In this document: positions 52,315 through 60,859 of the stretch, one piece after another
Position numbering within the stretch: the stretch's first letter is position 1
Layout: the number at the start of each line of letters is the position of its first letter
Assembly (NCBI GenBank): GCA_026707225.1
Contig: JAPOXG010000058.1
Location: 1 to 64,000 of the forward strand
Direction: 5' to 3'
Source of the DNA: Chloroflexota bacterium
GTDB taxonomy: Bacteria > Chloroflexota > Anaerolineae > Aggregatilineales > Phototrophicaceae
DNA length: 64,000 nt
Position numbers and translations under genes: made by a program
The notes under the pieces: model-generated
Told to the model about the DNA's origin: nothing
Databases searched by the model: none
What the model saw: only the letters and a program-made list of their open reading frames with translations

Positions 52315-53721
52315 ATGTTAGCAATGAATGAAGCGAAACTTGAATCCGGGCGCCATCCCTACTTGCTTCGTCCCAATCGAACAATCTTTTACCTTTCGCT
52401 GCCGATACTTCTGTCGCTGATTGCCGAGCCCTTAACCGGGCTGATCGATACCGGCTTTGTTGCGCGCCTGGGCGCGGCGCCGCTGGCCGCTCTCGGCGTC
52501 GGCGCTGGCGCCTTGTCAGCCGTGTTTTGGGTCTTCAATTTTCTCGCTATTGCAACGCAGACCGAGGTGGCGCAGACTTTCGGCCGCGGTGATGAAGAGG
52601 GCGCCAAAAACGCGGTCAGCCTGGCGTTGTTGATCGGCATCGCCATTAGCTTGCTGCTCAGCGGATCGCTCTTTGCGGGAGCGAAAGTCATGGCCGATGC
52701 CTTGGGGGCGCAAGGCGCTGTGCACGACTTGGCGACCGAGTATATCCGGCTGCGGGTCTTGGGCGCCCCGGCTGTCATTGTCGTCATAGTTGGCTTCGGC
52801 GCGCTGCGTGGCGTGCAAGATATGAAGACGCCGCTCTGGATCGCGCTGGGCGTCAACCTGGCGAACATCTTATTGGATTATCTCTTCATATTTGGCTGGG
52901 GCGCGTTTCCGGCGCTGGGCGTCGCCGGCGCGGGTTTGGCTAGCTCAGCCAGTCAATGGCTAGGCGCTATCTGGATTTTGCGGGAATTGGGACGGCGCAT
53001 TGGCTTGAGCCGACATGTCAGTTGGCGCGATGGATTCAAATTGCTTCGCGTTGGACGGGATCTCTTCATTCGGTCGGCTTCGCTGACGATCTTTGTACTC
53101 TTCGCCACGCGCGTCGCGACGCAGATGGGCGCCGAGGCCGGCGCGGCGCACCAGGTGATCCGGCAAGTCTGGTTCTTTACGGCACTGGTCACGGAGGCGC
53201 TCGCCACAACTGCTCAGAGTCTGGTTGGTTATTTCATTGGTTCAGGCCGCCGAGAATACGCCAGACGCGTGGCGATATCGACGACGCTCTGGAGCCTGGC
53301 GACCGGATTCGCCATGCTGGTCCTGATGCTGGCGGCAACGCCGATCGTTCTTGCCGCCTTCGTGCCAGCTGCCGCCGCCGCCATCTTTTACAGCGCTTGG
53401 GTCATCGCCGCGCTCTCGCAGCCTCTGAATGCGCTGGCTTTCATCACAGACGGCATACACTGGGGCGCCAGCGATTATCGCTTCCTGCGCAACGCCATGA
53501 TGATGGCGACCGTTTGCGGCTTGCTGGGCTTGCAGTTGATCGCGAGCGACCAAGCCGAATCTTTGAGCGGCGTCTGGCTGATGATGGCGCTGTGGATCGC
53601 TATCCGCGCTTTCTGGGGGGTGGCGCGGCTCTATCCTGGCGTTGGCGACAGCCCCTTTCGCGCCGGGCAGCGGCGGGCGTCAACTGCGACGCGGCAGCCT
53701 GATCGGCGTACAATAGTTTAA
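52315..53721 (+). CDS. MATE-family efflux transporter (DinF-like)
   Basis: 468 residues with 12 helices in two repeated halves, the MATE layout. The first half has LIAEPLTGLIDTGFVARLG, typical of the DinF/NorM branch, and the second half LTIFVLFATRVATQMGAEAGAAHQV. It exports cationic drugs or other metabolites with Na+ or H+. ATG codons at 52315 and 52324 are both possible. It sits between fmt and pspC; the substrate is unknown. Confidence 0.85.
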   Translation: MLAMNEAKLESGRHPYLLRPNRTIFYLSLPILLSLIAEPLTGLIDTGFVARLGAAPLAALGVGAGALSAVFWVFNFLAIATQTEVAQTFGRGDEEGAKNAVSLALLIGIAISLLLSGSLFAGAKVMADALGAQGAVHDLATEYIRLRVLGAPAVIVVIVGFGALRGVQDMKTPLWIALGVNLANILLDYLFIFGWGAFPALGVAGAGLASSASQWLGAIWILRELGRRIGLSRHVSWRDGFKLLRVGRDLFIRSASLTIFVLFATRVATQMGAEAGAAHQVIRQVWFFTALVTEALATTAQSLVGYFIGSGRREYARRVAISTTLWSLATGFAMLVLMLAATPIVLAAFVPAAAAAIFYSAWVIAALSQPLNALAFITDGIHWGASDYRFLRNAMMMATVCGLLGLQLIASDQAESLSGVWLMMALWIAIRAFWGVARLYPGVGDSPFRAGQRRASTATRQPDRRTIV

Positions 53722-53799
53722 GCGCCCCATGATTGGACGCTGGGCGACCGGCGCCAAGACTGGCGGACACTAAAGGCTACCGAGGGAGAAGCTGGCGGC

Positions 53800-54045
53800 A
53801 TGAAGATTGATAAGAAGAAGAAACTTTATCGTTCGCGCAAAGACGAGCAATTCGCTGGCGTCTGTGGCGGCATCGCCGAGTACCTAGAAATCGACTCGAC
53901 GATTGTGCGTCTTCTCTTCGTCGCCTTTGCCCTGGCTGGCGGACCCGGGATTTTGCTCTATATTATTCTGGCTTTTGTCGTGCCGGAGGAACCTGAATAC
54001 GCGCAGGCCAGCGCCGACAAAACCAAGAACGAAGACTTGGTCTAG
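53800..54045 (+). CDS. PspC-domain protein
   Basis: 81 residues. The PspC domain (about 8-65) shows the family pattern KKLYRSRKDEQFAGVCGGIAEYL, a membrane helix, and ILAFVVPEEPE. PspC proteins sit in the membrane and help sense or buffer envelope stress. It starts with ATG; GGGAG lies 11 bases upstream. The remaining Psp genes are not here. Convergent with mdh. Confidence 0.88.
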   Translation: MKIDKKKKLYRSRKDEQFAGVCGGIAEYLEIDSTIVRLLFVAFALAGGPGILLYIILAFVVPEEPEYAQASADKTKNEDLV

Positions 54046-54135
54046 GGCCGAGCCGCTCGCTACCAACATGGCGCATCGGCGCCGGGCTAGCGCATCGCGC
54101 TCACTGCAATTGGACTGTGCCATTCCCCCGAGAGC

Positions 54136-55122
54136 TCAAAGCAGATCTTCAATCGCATCGCGCTCCGAGAGAAGTTCAGCTTCCGATTCTTTGACTTTGT
54201 TCTTGGCGTATTCGCTGAGTTCAAGCCCCGGGACAATGAAGACCTTTCCATCCCCGGCAGCTCGCAAGGGGAACGAGTAGATCAGCCCGCCGGCGACGCC
54301 ATAAGGATTGCCCCCGCTGGGAATGGCGGCGCTGAACCAATCGTCCGCCGACGTCGGGTTTGTCAGGCTGCGAATGGTATCGAGGGCGGCGTTGGCGGCG
54401 CTGGCGGCCGAGCTTTTGCCGCGCGCGCTGATGACGGCGGCGCCTCGATCTTGCACCGTCGTCATGAAGTCGTCTTCCAGCCAGCCCCGATCGCCGATGA
54501 CGGATTCGGCCGACCGCCCACAAATCTGCGCGTGCTCAAAGTTCGGGAATTGAGTGCTGCTGTGGTTGCCCCAAATCGCAAGTTTGCTCACGGCGCTGAC
54601 TTGCGCGCGAGCCTTCCGCGCCAACTGAGCTTTGGCTCGGTTCTCGTCCAGGCGCGTCATGGCAAAAAAGCGCTCAGCGGGGATGTCAGGCGCGTTGGCT
54701 TGGGCAACGAGGCAATTGGAATTACAGGGATTGGCGACCACGATCACGCGAATATCTTCGGCGGCATGTGCGTTAAGGGCGCGGCCTTGCTCGACGAAAA
54801 TCGGTCCATTGGCTGCGATCAAATCACTGCGCGCCATGCCGGGCCCGCGCGGCCGGCCGCCCACCAGGATCGCCCAGCTGGCGTCTTTGAAGGCGACATT
54901 GGGATCGTCAGAAATGATCACATCCTGAAGCAGTGGCTGGGCGCTGTCCTCCAGTTCCAACACCACGCCGCGCAGAGCGTCCATCGCTGGCGGAATCTCC
55001 AGAATCTGCAGCACGACTGGCTGACAGGCTCCAAATACTTCGCCGTTGCCGATGCGAAAAAGCAGGCTGTAGGCAATCTGGCCCGCGCCTCCGGTGACAG
55101 CTACACGAATAGGTTGCGTCAT
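54136..55122 (-). CDS. mdh: Malate dehydrogenase
   Basis: 328 residues of the cytosolic-type MDH (MDH type 2, as in Thermus/eukaryotic cytosol), which oxidises malate to oxaloacetate with NAD. The NAD-binding [14 protein letters not shown] is at the N-terminus, the specificity loop is [11 protein letters not shown] (arginines for the carboxylate), and the catalytic histidine is in WGNHSST. It has its own promoter (55167-55195). It stands alone. Confidence 0.95.
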   Translation of the reverse strand: MTQPIRVAVTGGAGQIAYSLLFRIGNGEVFGACQPVVLQILEIPPAMDALRGVVLELEDSAQPLLQDVIISDDPNVAFKDASWAILVGGRPRGPGMARSDLIAANGPIFVEQGRALNAHAAEDIRVIVVANPCNSNCLVAQANAPDIPAERFFAMTRLDENRAKAQLARKARAQVSAVSKLAIWGNHSSTQFPNFEHAQICGRSAESVIGDRGWLEDDFMTTVQDRGAAVISARGKSSAASAANAALDTIRSLTNPTSADDWFSAAIPSGGNPYGVAGGLIYSFPLRAAGDGKVFIVPGLELSEYAKNKVKESEAELLSERDAIEDLL

Positions 55123-55166
55123 TCCGTCGTTTCCTCATCCTGCATCATTAGGGACCCGCGGTCGAG

Positions 55167-55195
55167 ATTATAATGGAAAAGCCGAATCTTGTTCA
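55167..55195 (-). promoter_or_regulatory. Promoter of mdh
   Basis: On the minus strand TGAACA (rc of 55190-55195), a 17-base spacer and perfect TATAAT (rc of 55167-55172). It gives a leader of about 38 bases. Confidence 0.55.
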
Positions 55196-55208
55196 GTGAC
55201 GATCGCGC

Positions 55209-55811
55209 TTAGCCGGCTTGATGCGGCGTCTCGGCAAAGGCGCTTATCCGCCAAATGTCGTCGAAGCGCTCCAGCGTCGTGATTGAGGTATTCTTCATCG
55301 CTTTATCGGGCAATTGGGCGAACATCGAGGCGAACAGAATCATCATGGCCGAGCTGTGCCCGACGATTGCCACCGTCTCCCCGTTTGCTGCGCTGGTGAT
55401 ATCATCCCAGGCCGCCTGCATCCGCCGCTGCACATCAAGCCGAGACTCGCCGCCGGGGACGCGATACGGGCGATAACCCGACTCCCACTTTCGGTAAGCC
55501 AGCGGGAACAGCGCTTCGACCTCGGCAAATGTGCGACCTTCAAAATCGCCGAATGCGATCTCAGCAAGGCGCTCGTCTTCGCGGACATCTTGCCCCAAGC
55601 CCGCGCCAATGATCCTTGCCGTCTCCAGCGCGCGCGACCGCGGACTGGCATAGATAGCGTCGATCGGGACCGATTTCAGAAAGTCGGCCAGAGCCTGCGC
55701 CTGCGAACGCCCGCATGCGTTTAAGGGAACGGGCAGCGCCCCTTGCAAACGTCGTTCGAGATTGAAGTCGGTCTGTCCGTGCCGGATGAACAGAACCTTT
55801 TCTACGCTCAT
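55209..55811 (-). CDS. Histidine phosphatase family protein
   Basis: 200 residues of the phosphoglycerate mutase-like superfamily. The RHG motif with the phospho-histidine is LFIRHGQTDFN, the second conserved region has SPRSRALETA, then GEAFGDFEGR-type IAFGDFEGRTFAEVE, and the late histidine is in IVGHSSAM. Members include phosphatases such as CobC and cofactor-dependent mutases; the residues do not decide the substrate. It lies 86 bases upstream of mdh on the same strand. Confidence 0.88.
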   Translation of the reverse strand: MSVEKVLFIRHGQTDFNLERRLQGALPVPLNACGRSQAQALADFLKSVPIDAIYASPRSRALETARIIGAGLGQDVREDERLAEIAFGDFEGRTFAEVEALFPLAYRKWESGYRPYRVPGGESRLDVQRRMQAAWDDITSAANGETVAIVGHSSAMMILFASMFAQLPDKAMKNTSITTLERFDDIWRISAFAETPHQAG

Positions 55812-55826
55812 TGATTCCCCTTATAC

Positions 55827-56180
55827 TTGACGAAAATGCGGGTCACAGGCAAAATGACGCCAGCGCAAGAGTGTAACATTGTAGAAGGCGACATTCGAGT
55901 GACAGAAGAACAGAATGTTGAAGCGGCGGGGCCGAGCAGGTTAACGCGATATGGATTGGCGATGGTAGGCGGCGCCGGCATGACGCTGCTGATCCTCGGC
56001 GCCAGCATCGGTGTCATTTACGGCGCCGGCTTGGGCGCGGAGTCAACGCACTCGCTTGGCTTGGCGCTCATTGTTGGATTGCTCTTGCTGATCCTCGCCA
56101 TCGGTTTCTGGCTGGGTTGGGTGCGCCCCTTTGACCGCTTTGATGATATCAACGTTCCGGCGGAACCAGAGCATCACTAA
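55827..56180 (+). CDS. Hypothetical membrane protein
   Basis: 117 residues if started at TTG 55827; ATG codons at 55836 and 55854 or GTG at 55899 are alternatives. Two hydrophobic segments (about 45-68 and 75-98) sit behind a short polar N-terminus, and the C-terminal tail is acidic (FDDINVPAEPEHH). Not recognised. It is divergent from the phosphatase, with only 15 bases between the frames, and 9 bases before the next gene. Confidence 0.5.
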   Translation: MTKMRVTGKMTPAQECNIVEGDIRVTEEQNVEAAGPSRLTRYGLAMVGGAGMTLLILGASIGVIYGAGLGAESTHSLGLALIVGLLLLILAIGFWLGWVRPFDRFDDINVPAEPEHH

Positions 56181-56189
56181 GCCCCTAAC

Positions 56190-56693
56190 ATGAAAAGGAA
56201 ATCTGAGATTCAGCGTCAGCCTATCGCCGAGCGCGTTTCTGGCGTCGTCACTGAACTTGATGGGCAGGCGCTGCTGTCGCCGGTGGAGCTGCCCGCGGGC
56301 AATGTGATCGCTCGCGGCCAACTGATCCTCCGATATGGCATTACTTTTTTGGGCAAGCCGCAATTTTCCATCGTGCCCAATCTGGTCGTCGCCGATTATG
56401 GCGAACTGCTGAATGGCGAGGAGGCCTGGGCATTTCTGATGACCAGCGCGCATCTTTATCCGCGGGCGGATGTCTGCGGCTTGCTCAATGATGGCAGTGA
56501 CGAAATGGTCGCGCTGAAACAGCTGGATTTTGACTACCCCTTTGACGTCTTCGTCTACCGAGATTTCCATGATGATCGCCCCTTGGCGGCGCTGTCCGCG
56601 CTTATTGCCGACGCCTCGCCGGCTTATCCTGAACGTCTGCTGCGGCGCCTTCCACGCTTCGTCAGCTTGAGCGCCTGGCGTAAGCATGAGTGA
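56190..56693 (+). CDS. Hypothetical protein upstream of era
   Basis: 167 residues, soluble, not recognised. It has a mixed alpha/beta pattern, with GVVTELDGQALLSPVELPAGNV, a WAFLMTSAHLYPRADVCGLL stretch and a C-terminal arginine-rich helix. No catalytic motif seen. It overlaps the era start by 8 bases, so it is translationally coupled to era. It may be an RNA-related or lineage-specific partner. Confidence 0.6.
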   Translation: MKRKSEIQRQPIAERVSGVVTELDGQALLSPVELPAGNVIARGQLILRYGITFLGKPQFSIVPNLVVADYGELLNGEEAWAFLMTSAHLYPRADVCGLLNDGSDEMVALKQLDFDYPFDVFVYRDFHDDRPLAALSALIADASPAYPERLLRRLPRFVSLSAWRKHE

Positions 56694-57624
56694 GTTGGAT
56701 TCGATCTTCAGCGATGACTGGGGGGAAGATCATCGCTCGGGTTTAGTCGCGGCAGTCGGGCGGCCCAATGTCGGCAAATCCACCTTGGTCAACGCGATCC
56801 TGGGGCAGAAGATCGCCATCGTGACCGCCAAGCCGCAAACGACGCGTCAGCGTCAATTGGGCATCTACACCAATGAGGAAGCGCAAGTCCTCTTCATCGA
56901 CACTCCGGGTATCCATAAGCCAAAGTCAATACTGGGCAAATATATGGTCGGGGTCGCGCATGACGCCTTGAAAGACGCCGACGTCATTCTCTGGATCCTC
57001 GACGCGTCGGCGCCCCCGACAATTGCAGATCAAGACATCGCGGCGCTCTTGGGGCGGGTCGCGCCTGGGACGCCCAGAGTGCTCGCCTTAAACAAAATAG
57101 ACCTGGCTGACGACAGCGCGGCGCTCACCTCGCATTCTTCACTGTGCGAGCATCAGAAGGCGCTGCCGGTCAGCGCCAAAGAAGGGCGCGGCATCTCCGA
57201 ATTGATCGCTTGTCTGATTCCGCTGCTGCCGCGCGGTCCGCGCTATTATCCCGCCGACCAGGCGAGCGAAGCCAATCTAAGATTCCTGGCTGCCGAGATC
57301 ATCCGCGAGCGCATCATTGAGCTCACCAGCGATGAAATCCCACATGCGGTGGCGGTGGAGATCACTCGCTTTCGCGAAAAGCGGCATAGCGCGCAAATCG
57401 AGGCTTCTATCTTTGTCGAGCGGGGCTCGCAGAAGGGCATCATCATCGGCAGACGCGGGGACATGATCAAGCGAATCGGCGTCGAATCGCGCGCGGCGTT
57501 GGAAGCATTGCTTGAGGCGCGCGTGAATTTGGAGACGCGCGTCAAGGTGCAAAAGAATTGGCGCAGCAACGCCGAGTTTATGCGGCGGATCGGCTATCGA
57601 CTGCCCAAGCGCGGGCGAAATTAA
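56686..57624 (+). CDS. era: GTPase Era
   Basis: 312 residues, normal Era length. G1 is GRPNVGKST (25-33), G3 is DTPGIHKP, G4 is NKID, and the C-terminal KH domain has GSQKGIIIGRRGDMIKRIG. Era binds 16S rRNA near the 3' end and helps mature the 30S subunit. It overlaps the hypothetical gene before it by 8 bases and the convergent ribF by 4 bases. Confidence 0.97.
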   Translation: MSELDSIFSDDWGEDHRSGLVAAVGRPNVGKSTLVNAILGQKIAIVTAKPQTTRQRQLGIYTNEEAQVLFIDTPGIHKPKSILGKYMVGVAHDALKDADVILWILDASAPPTIADQDIAALLGRVAPGTPRVLALNKIDLADDSAALTSHSSLCEHQKALPVSAKEGRGISELIACLIPLLPRGPRYYPADQASEANLRFLAAEIIRERIIELTSDEIPHAVAVEITRFREKRHSAQIEASIFVERGSQKGIIIGRRGDMIKRIGVESRAALEALLEARVNLETRVKVQKNWRSNAEFMRRIGYRLPKRGRN

Positions 57625-58559
57625 GTCGGCTTGTCGGGCTGCAAGCTGCTTCGGACGGCAGCGATATCGGCTTGAATCTGCTGCAGCAATTCGTCCAGGC
57701 CGCTGAATTTCTGTTCCGGTCGCAGTCGTTTCTCGAAGGCGAGCTCCAGCCGCTGGCCATAAATATCGCGGTCGAAATCCAACAAGTGCGCCTCGATAGT
57801 CACGGCAGCGCCGGCGAAGGTGGGCCGCAGGCCGATATTGGTCGCCGCTGGGAAAGCCTCGCCGCCAAGCCGCGCCCAAGTGGCGTAGACGCCGTTCTCC
57901 GGGATGAGTTGCTCGGGCCAGACCTCGAGATTCGCCGTCGGCACGCCGATCGTTCGTCCACGGCGCTCGCCGGCGACAACCATGCCTTCCAGCGCATAGG
58001 CGCGCCCCAGCAATGCGGCGGCCGCCGTCATGTTTCCGTCGCGGACGTGGTCGCGGACAGTTGTGCTGCGAATGAACTGCTGGCTGGCTTGGGAGGTAAT
58101 CAGTTCCAGCGACCTAACACTGAAGCCGCGCTTTTCGCCTTGCGCCCGCAGATAGCGGACATCGCCTTCGCGCTGGAATCCAAGCGCGAAATCAGCGCCC
58201 ACCCAAATTTCTTTTACTCTCAGATAATCAACCAGTAAATCGATAAAGTCAGCCGCGGGCAGATGACGGGTCTCGTCGTCAAATGGATGGGTGATGACCA
58301 GGTCCACGCCGAGTTCGAGCAGCAGTTCAGCGCGTTTTTCCGGCGTCGTCAAATAATAGCGCGTCTTCACCTTATCCAGAACTTTGTCGGGATGCGGATA
58401 GAAGGTGAGAACAATCGCCTGACGTCGCGAGGCGCGCGCGCTATCGACGAGGCGCTGAATGAGTTGCTGATGGCCTAGGTGCACGCCATCAAAGACGCCG
58501 ATGGTCACGAGAGAATCGGAAGCGAGATTGGCGTCCATCAAGTTGCGCAGGTGTCTCAT
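57621..58559 (-). CDS. ribF: Bifunctional riboflavin kinase/FAD synthetase
   Basis: 312 residues. The N-terminal FAD synthetase domain (about 12-165) has GVFDGVHLGHQQLI and FYPHPDKVL, and the C-terminal flavokinase domain (about 185-305) has GRTIGVPTANL and the late GLRPTFAG. It converts riboflavin to FMN and FAD. It is the last gene of the infB-rbfA-nrnA-truB-ribF run. The flavin genes usually controlled by FMN riboswitches are absent, and none was seen here. Confidence 0.96.
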   Translation of the reverse strand: MRHLRNLMDANLASDSLVTIGVFDGVHLGHQQLIQRLVDSARASRRQAIVLTFYPHPDKVLDKVKTRYYLTTPEKRAELLLELGVDLVITHPFDDETRHLPAADFIDLLVDYLRVKEIWVGADFALGFQREGDVRYLRAQGEKRGFSVRSLELITSQASQQFIRSTTVRDHVRDGNMTAAAALLGRAYALEGMVVAGERRGRTIGVPTANLEVWPEQLIPENGVYATWARLGGEAFPAATNIGLRPTFAGAAVTIEAHLLDFDRDIYGQRLELAFEKRLRPEQKFSGLDELLQQIQADIAAVRSSLQPDKPT

Positions 58560-58595
58560 TGTTCCTGCTCGCTACATTGGCTCGCCATCATTTTA

Positions 58596-59495
58596 TCAAG
58601 ACCCGCTTACAAATACCTTGCGCGGTTTCCACCGCTCGGCGCGGGGCTCCAATATGGCGACGAGCTGTTTAGCCGCATCAAAGGCAAATACGGTGCGGTC
58701 GGCGATATGTGGAGGACGGCGTATGAATCGTCCATGACGCAGCCTGTCGATGTCTTCGGCATCCAGTTTTACTCTAGCGTATGCCGTCAGCGCGTCATAA
58801 GGCGAGGTGATGTTTCGCAGCCATTCACCGGACTCGTTGATCGCTTCAAGGGGGAGGCTTTCGCGAATCTCGAAGGTGCCGCTGGCGGTTCGGGTCAAGC
58901 CGGCGAGAAAACCGCCGACCCCTAACTCAGCGCCCAGATCATGAGCCAGGCTGCGGATATATGTCCCGGCGCCGCAATCAATCTCAAGCTCCAGGTCCGG
59001 ATTGCGCCAAGCCAGGATCTTGAGCGCATGAATGGTGATCGGGCGCGGTTCGCGCTCTATCGTCTGCCCTTGCCGCGCCAGTTCATAGAGCTTTTTGCCA
59101 CGGATCTTGACCGCGCTGTACATAGGCGGCGTCTGCTCAATATCGCCGATGAAACGGGGCAATGCGCGCTCGATATCGGCGCGAGTGATCTGGTCCGCGC
59201 AGCAGCGTTCGAGGATTTCGCCGGCGGCATCGTAGGTTGTGGTGGTGGCGCCCAAGCGCATCTGCGCCTGATAGACCTTGCGCCCGCGCATGATGTAGTC
59301 GCTGAGTCTTGTGGCGGCGCCCAGACAAATGATTAGTACGCCGTCGGCCAGCGGATCCAATGTGCCGGCGTGGCCCACTTTCTTGGCGCCGCTGAGCGAT
59401 CGGTAATGACGGCGCACCCGCGCGACAATATCATGACTGGTCTGGCCGAGGGGCTTATTCAGATTGAGAAATCCGGCGGCGGCGCGCTCACTCAC
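58596..59495 (-). CDS. truB: tRNA pseudouridine synthase B
   Basis: About 300 residues. It makes pseudouridine-55 in the T loop. The catalytic aspartate is D47 in GHAGTLDPLADG, with YQAQMRLG and KIRGKKLYELARQG, and the C-terminal PUA-like domain. The open frame extends to 59699, but the true N-terminus is the GTG at 59495, which overlaps the nrnA stop (GTGAGTGA); upstream residues do not resemble TruB. Confidence 0.96.
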   Translation of the reverse strand: MSERAAAGFLNLNKPLGQTSHDIVARVRRHYRSLSGAKKVGHAGTLDPLADGVLIICLGAATRLSDYIMRGRKVYQAQMRLGATTTTYDAAGEILERCCADQITRADIERALPRFIGDIEQTPPMYSAVKIRGKKLYELARQGQTIEREPRPITIHALKILAWRNPDLELEIDCGAGTYIRSLAHDLGAELGVGGFLAGLTRTASGTFEIRESLPLEAINESGEWLRNITSPYDALTAYARVKLDAEDIDRLRHGRFIRRPPHIADRTVFAFDAAKQLVAILEPRAERWKPRKVFVSGS

Positions 59496-60495
59496 GCTTG
59501 CCTGCCCCTTCCGCGATGACTTGATGCGCCAAAGGCAGCACCATTTCATGCGCCTGCCGCAAACTGCCTTCAATGGTGCAGCCGGATGCCAGCGTGTGGC
59601 CCCCGCCACCGAGCTGAAGCGCAAGCCTGGCGACATCGTATCCGGGTTTGGCGCGGAATCCGATTTCGACTTTTTCCGCCGGCAATTCCTTGAACACAAT
59701 CGAGACCTTGGCTTGATCCACGGTCACGAGATAACTGACCAAGCCACCATCGCCGGCTTTATCCAAACCGACCTGGCGCAAATCACTCTGTCGGATGGTG
59801 GCGTAGATCAAGCCACCCCGCAGCTGAACCGATGGCAGCACAAGTTTCCATAATTCGACTTCTTCATAGCGCCGCCGATTGAGCGTCCGCGACATGATTT
59901 GCGAGAGGGGGGCGCCCCTCCTCATCAAATCTTGCGCGATTTCGAGGGTACGGCTGTTTGTGGCGCTGATGCGAAAACCTTGCGTATCGGTGACCAGGCC
60001 AGTCAAGAGCGCGTATGCCGTTGATGGCGCAATCTCTTCACCGAGATAGGCGAGAAAATCATATACGATTTCAACCGCAGCGACAGCCTCCGGCGCGATC
60101 AAGTAGATATCGCCGAAACGCGTGTTGGTCGGGTGGTGGTCGAGATTAATGACCTGCCCGCTGTGCGCCATGCCATAGACGCCGGCGCGGCCGATGCGCT
60201 CAAGGTCGCTGGAATCGAGCGTAATCAGCAGATCGAAGTCTCCCGTGTCGACGCGGGGCGCAACTATGTCACTGTCGGGAATAAAGCGCAGATCCGCCGG
60301 TACGCCATCGTCAATGGCTGCGGTGATGTTCTTGCCCATGCTGCGCAGCGGACCAGCCATACCGAGTAGCGAGCCGACAGCATCGCCATCGGGCGCGATA
60401 TGCGAGACCAGCAGAATCGATTTTGCGCGGGCGATAGCCTCCGCCGCGGCCTGCCACTGGGGTTCAGCGCGCTGGGTCGTCTGCATAGCGCTCAT
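59488..60495 (-). CDS. nrnA: DHH-family nanoRNase/PAP phosphatase NrnA
   Basis: About 335 residues. It degrades short RNAs and 3'-phosphoadenosine 5'-phosphate. DHH motifs are SHIAPDGDAVGS, ITLDSSD and NLDHHPTNTRF; the DHHA1 end is GGGGHTLASG. The frame runs to 60621, but the conserved region begins after the ATG at 60495 (another is at 60486), which overlaps the rbfA end by about 32 bases. It lies between rbfA and truB in the standard order. Confidence 0.92.
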   Translation of the reverse strand: MSAMQTTQRAEPQWQAAAEAIARAKSILLVSHIAPDGDAVGSLLGMAGPLRSMGKNITAAIDDGVPADLRFIPDSDIVAPRVDTGDFDLLITLDSSDLERIGRAGVYGMAHSGQVINLDHHPTNTRFGDIYLIAPEAVAAVEIVYDFLAYLGEEIAPSTAYALLTGLVTDTQGFRISATNSRTLEIAQDLMRRGAPLSQIMSRTLNRRRYEEVELWKLVLPSVQLRGGLIYATIRQSDLRQVGLDKAGDGGLVSYLVTVDQAKVSIVFKELPAEKVEIGFRAKPGYDVARLALQLGGGGHTLASGCTIEGSLRQAHEMVLPLAHQVIAEGAGKRE

Positions 60496-60850
60496 CGTCG
60501 GGGACTTCGGCAGGGATTTCGAGGCTGGAGATGATGGCGTTGATGCGATCGGCTTGAGCCAGCGCGCTATCCCATTTGAAGTGAAGCTCCGGCGTATGGC
60601 GCAGCCGAACGCGCTTGCCAACTTCGCGGCGCAAATAGCCGCCCGCCCGCCGCAACCCCGCCATCACTTCGGTTTCGCGGTTCTCGTCGCCCATGGCGCT
60701 GACGTAGACTTTCGCCACCATCAACTCGGGATCGAGTGTGACTTCGGTAACGGTGATATCTTGCAGGCGCGGATCGGCAATCTCAGTCAGCAGCAGTTGG
60801 CTAAGAATCTGATGAATGCGTTCGCTCATTCGTTCCCGCTTCACGGACAT
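60464..60850 (-). CDS. rbfA: Ribosome-binding factor A
   Basis: 128 residues with the KH-like fold of RbfA, which helps mature the 16S rRNA 5' end of the 30S subunit. MSERIHQILSQLLLTEIADPRL and LRREVGKRVRLRHTPELHFKWD match the family. AGGTGG lies before the ATG. It follows infB by 9 bases. Confidence 0.95.
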   Translation of the reverse strand: MSVKRERMSERIHQILSQLLLTEIADPRLQDITVTEVTLDPELMVAKVYVSAMGDENRETEVMAGLRRAGGYLRREVGKRVRLRHTPELHFKWDSALAQADRINAIISSLEIPAEVPDDERYADDPAR

Positions 60851-60859
60851 GCCGCCACC

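Noticed and set aside
59496..59699. N-terminal extension of TruB
   Set aside because: The extra 68 residues do not resemble TruB and overlap the coding region of nrnA; the GTG at 59495 with the 8-base overlap is the natural start.
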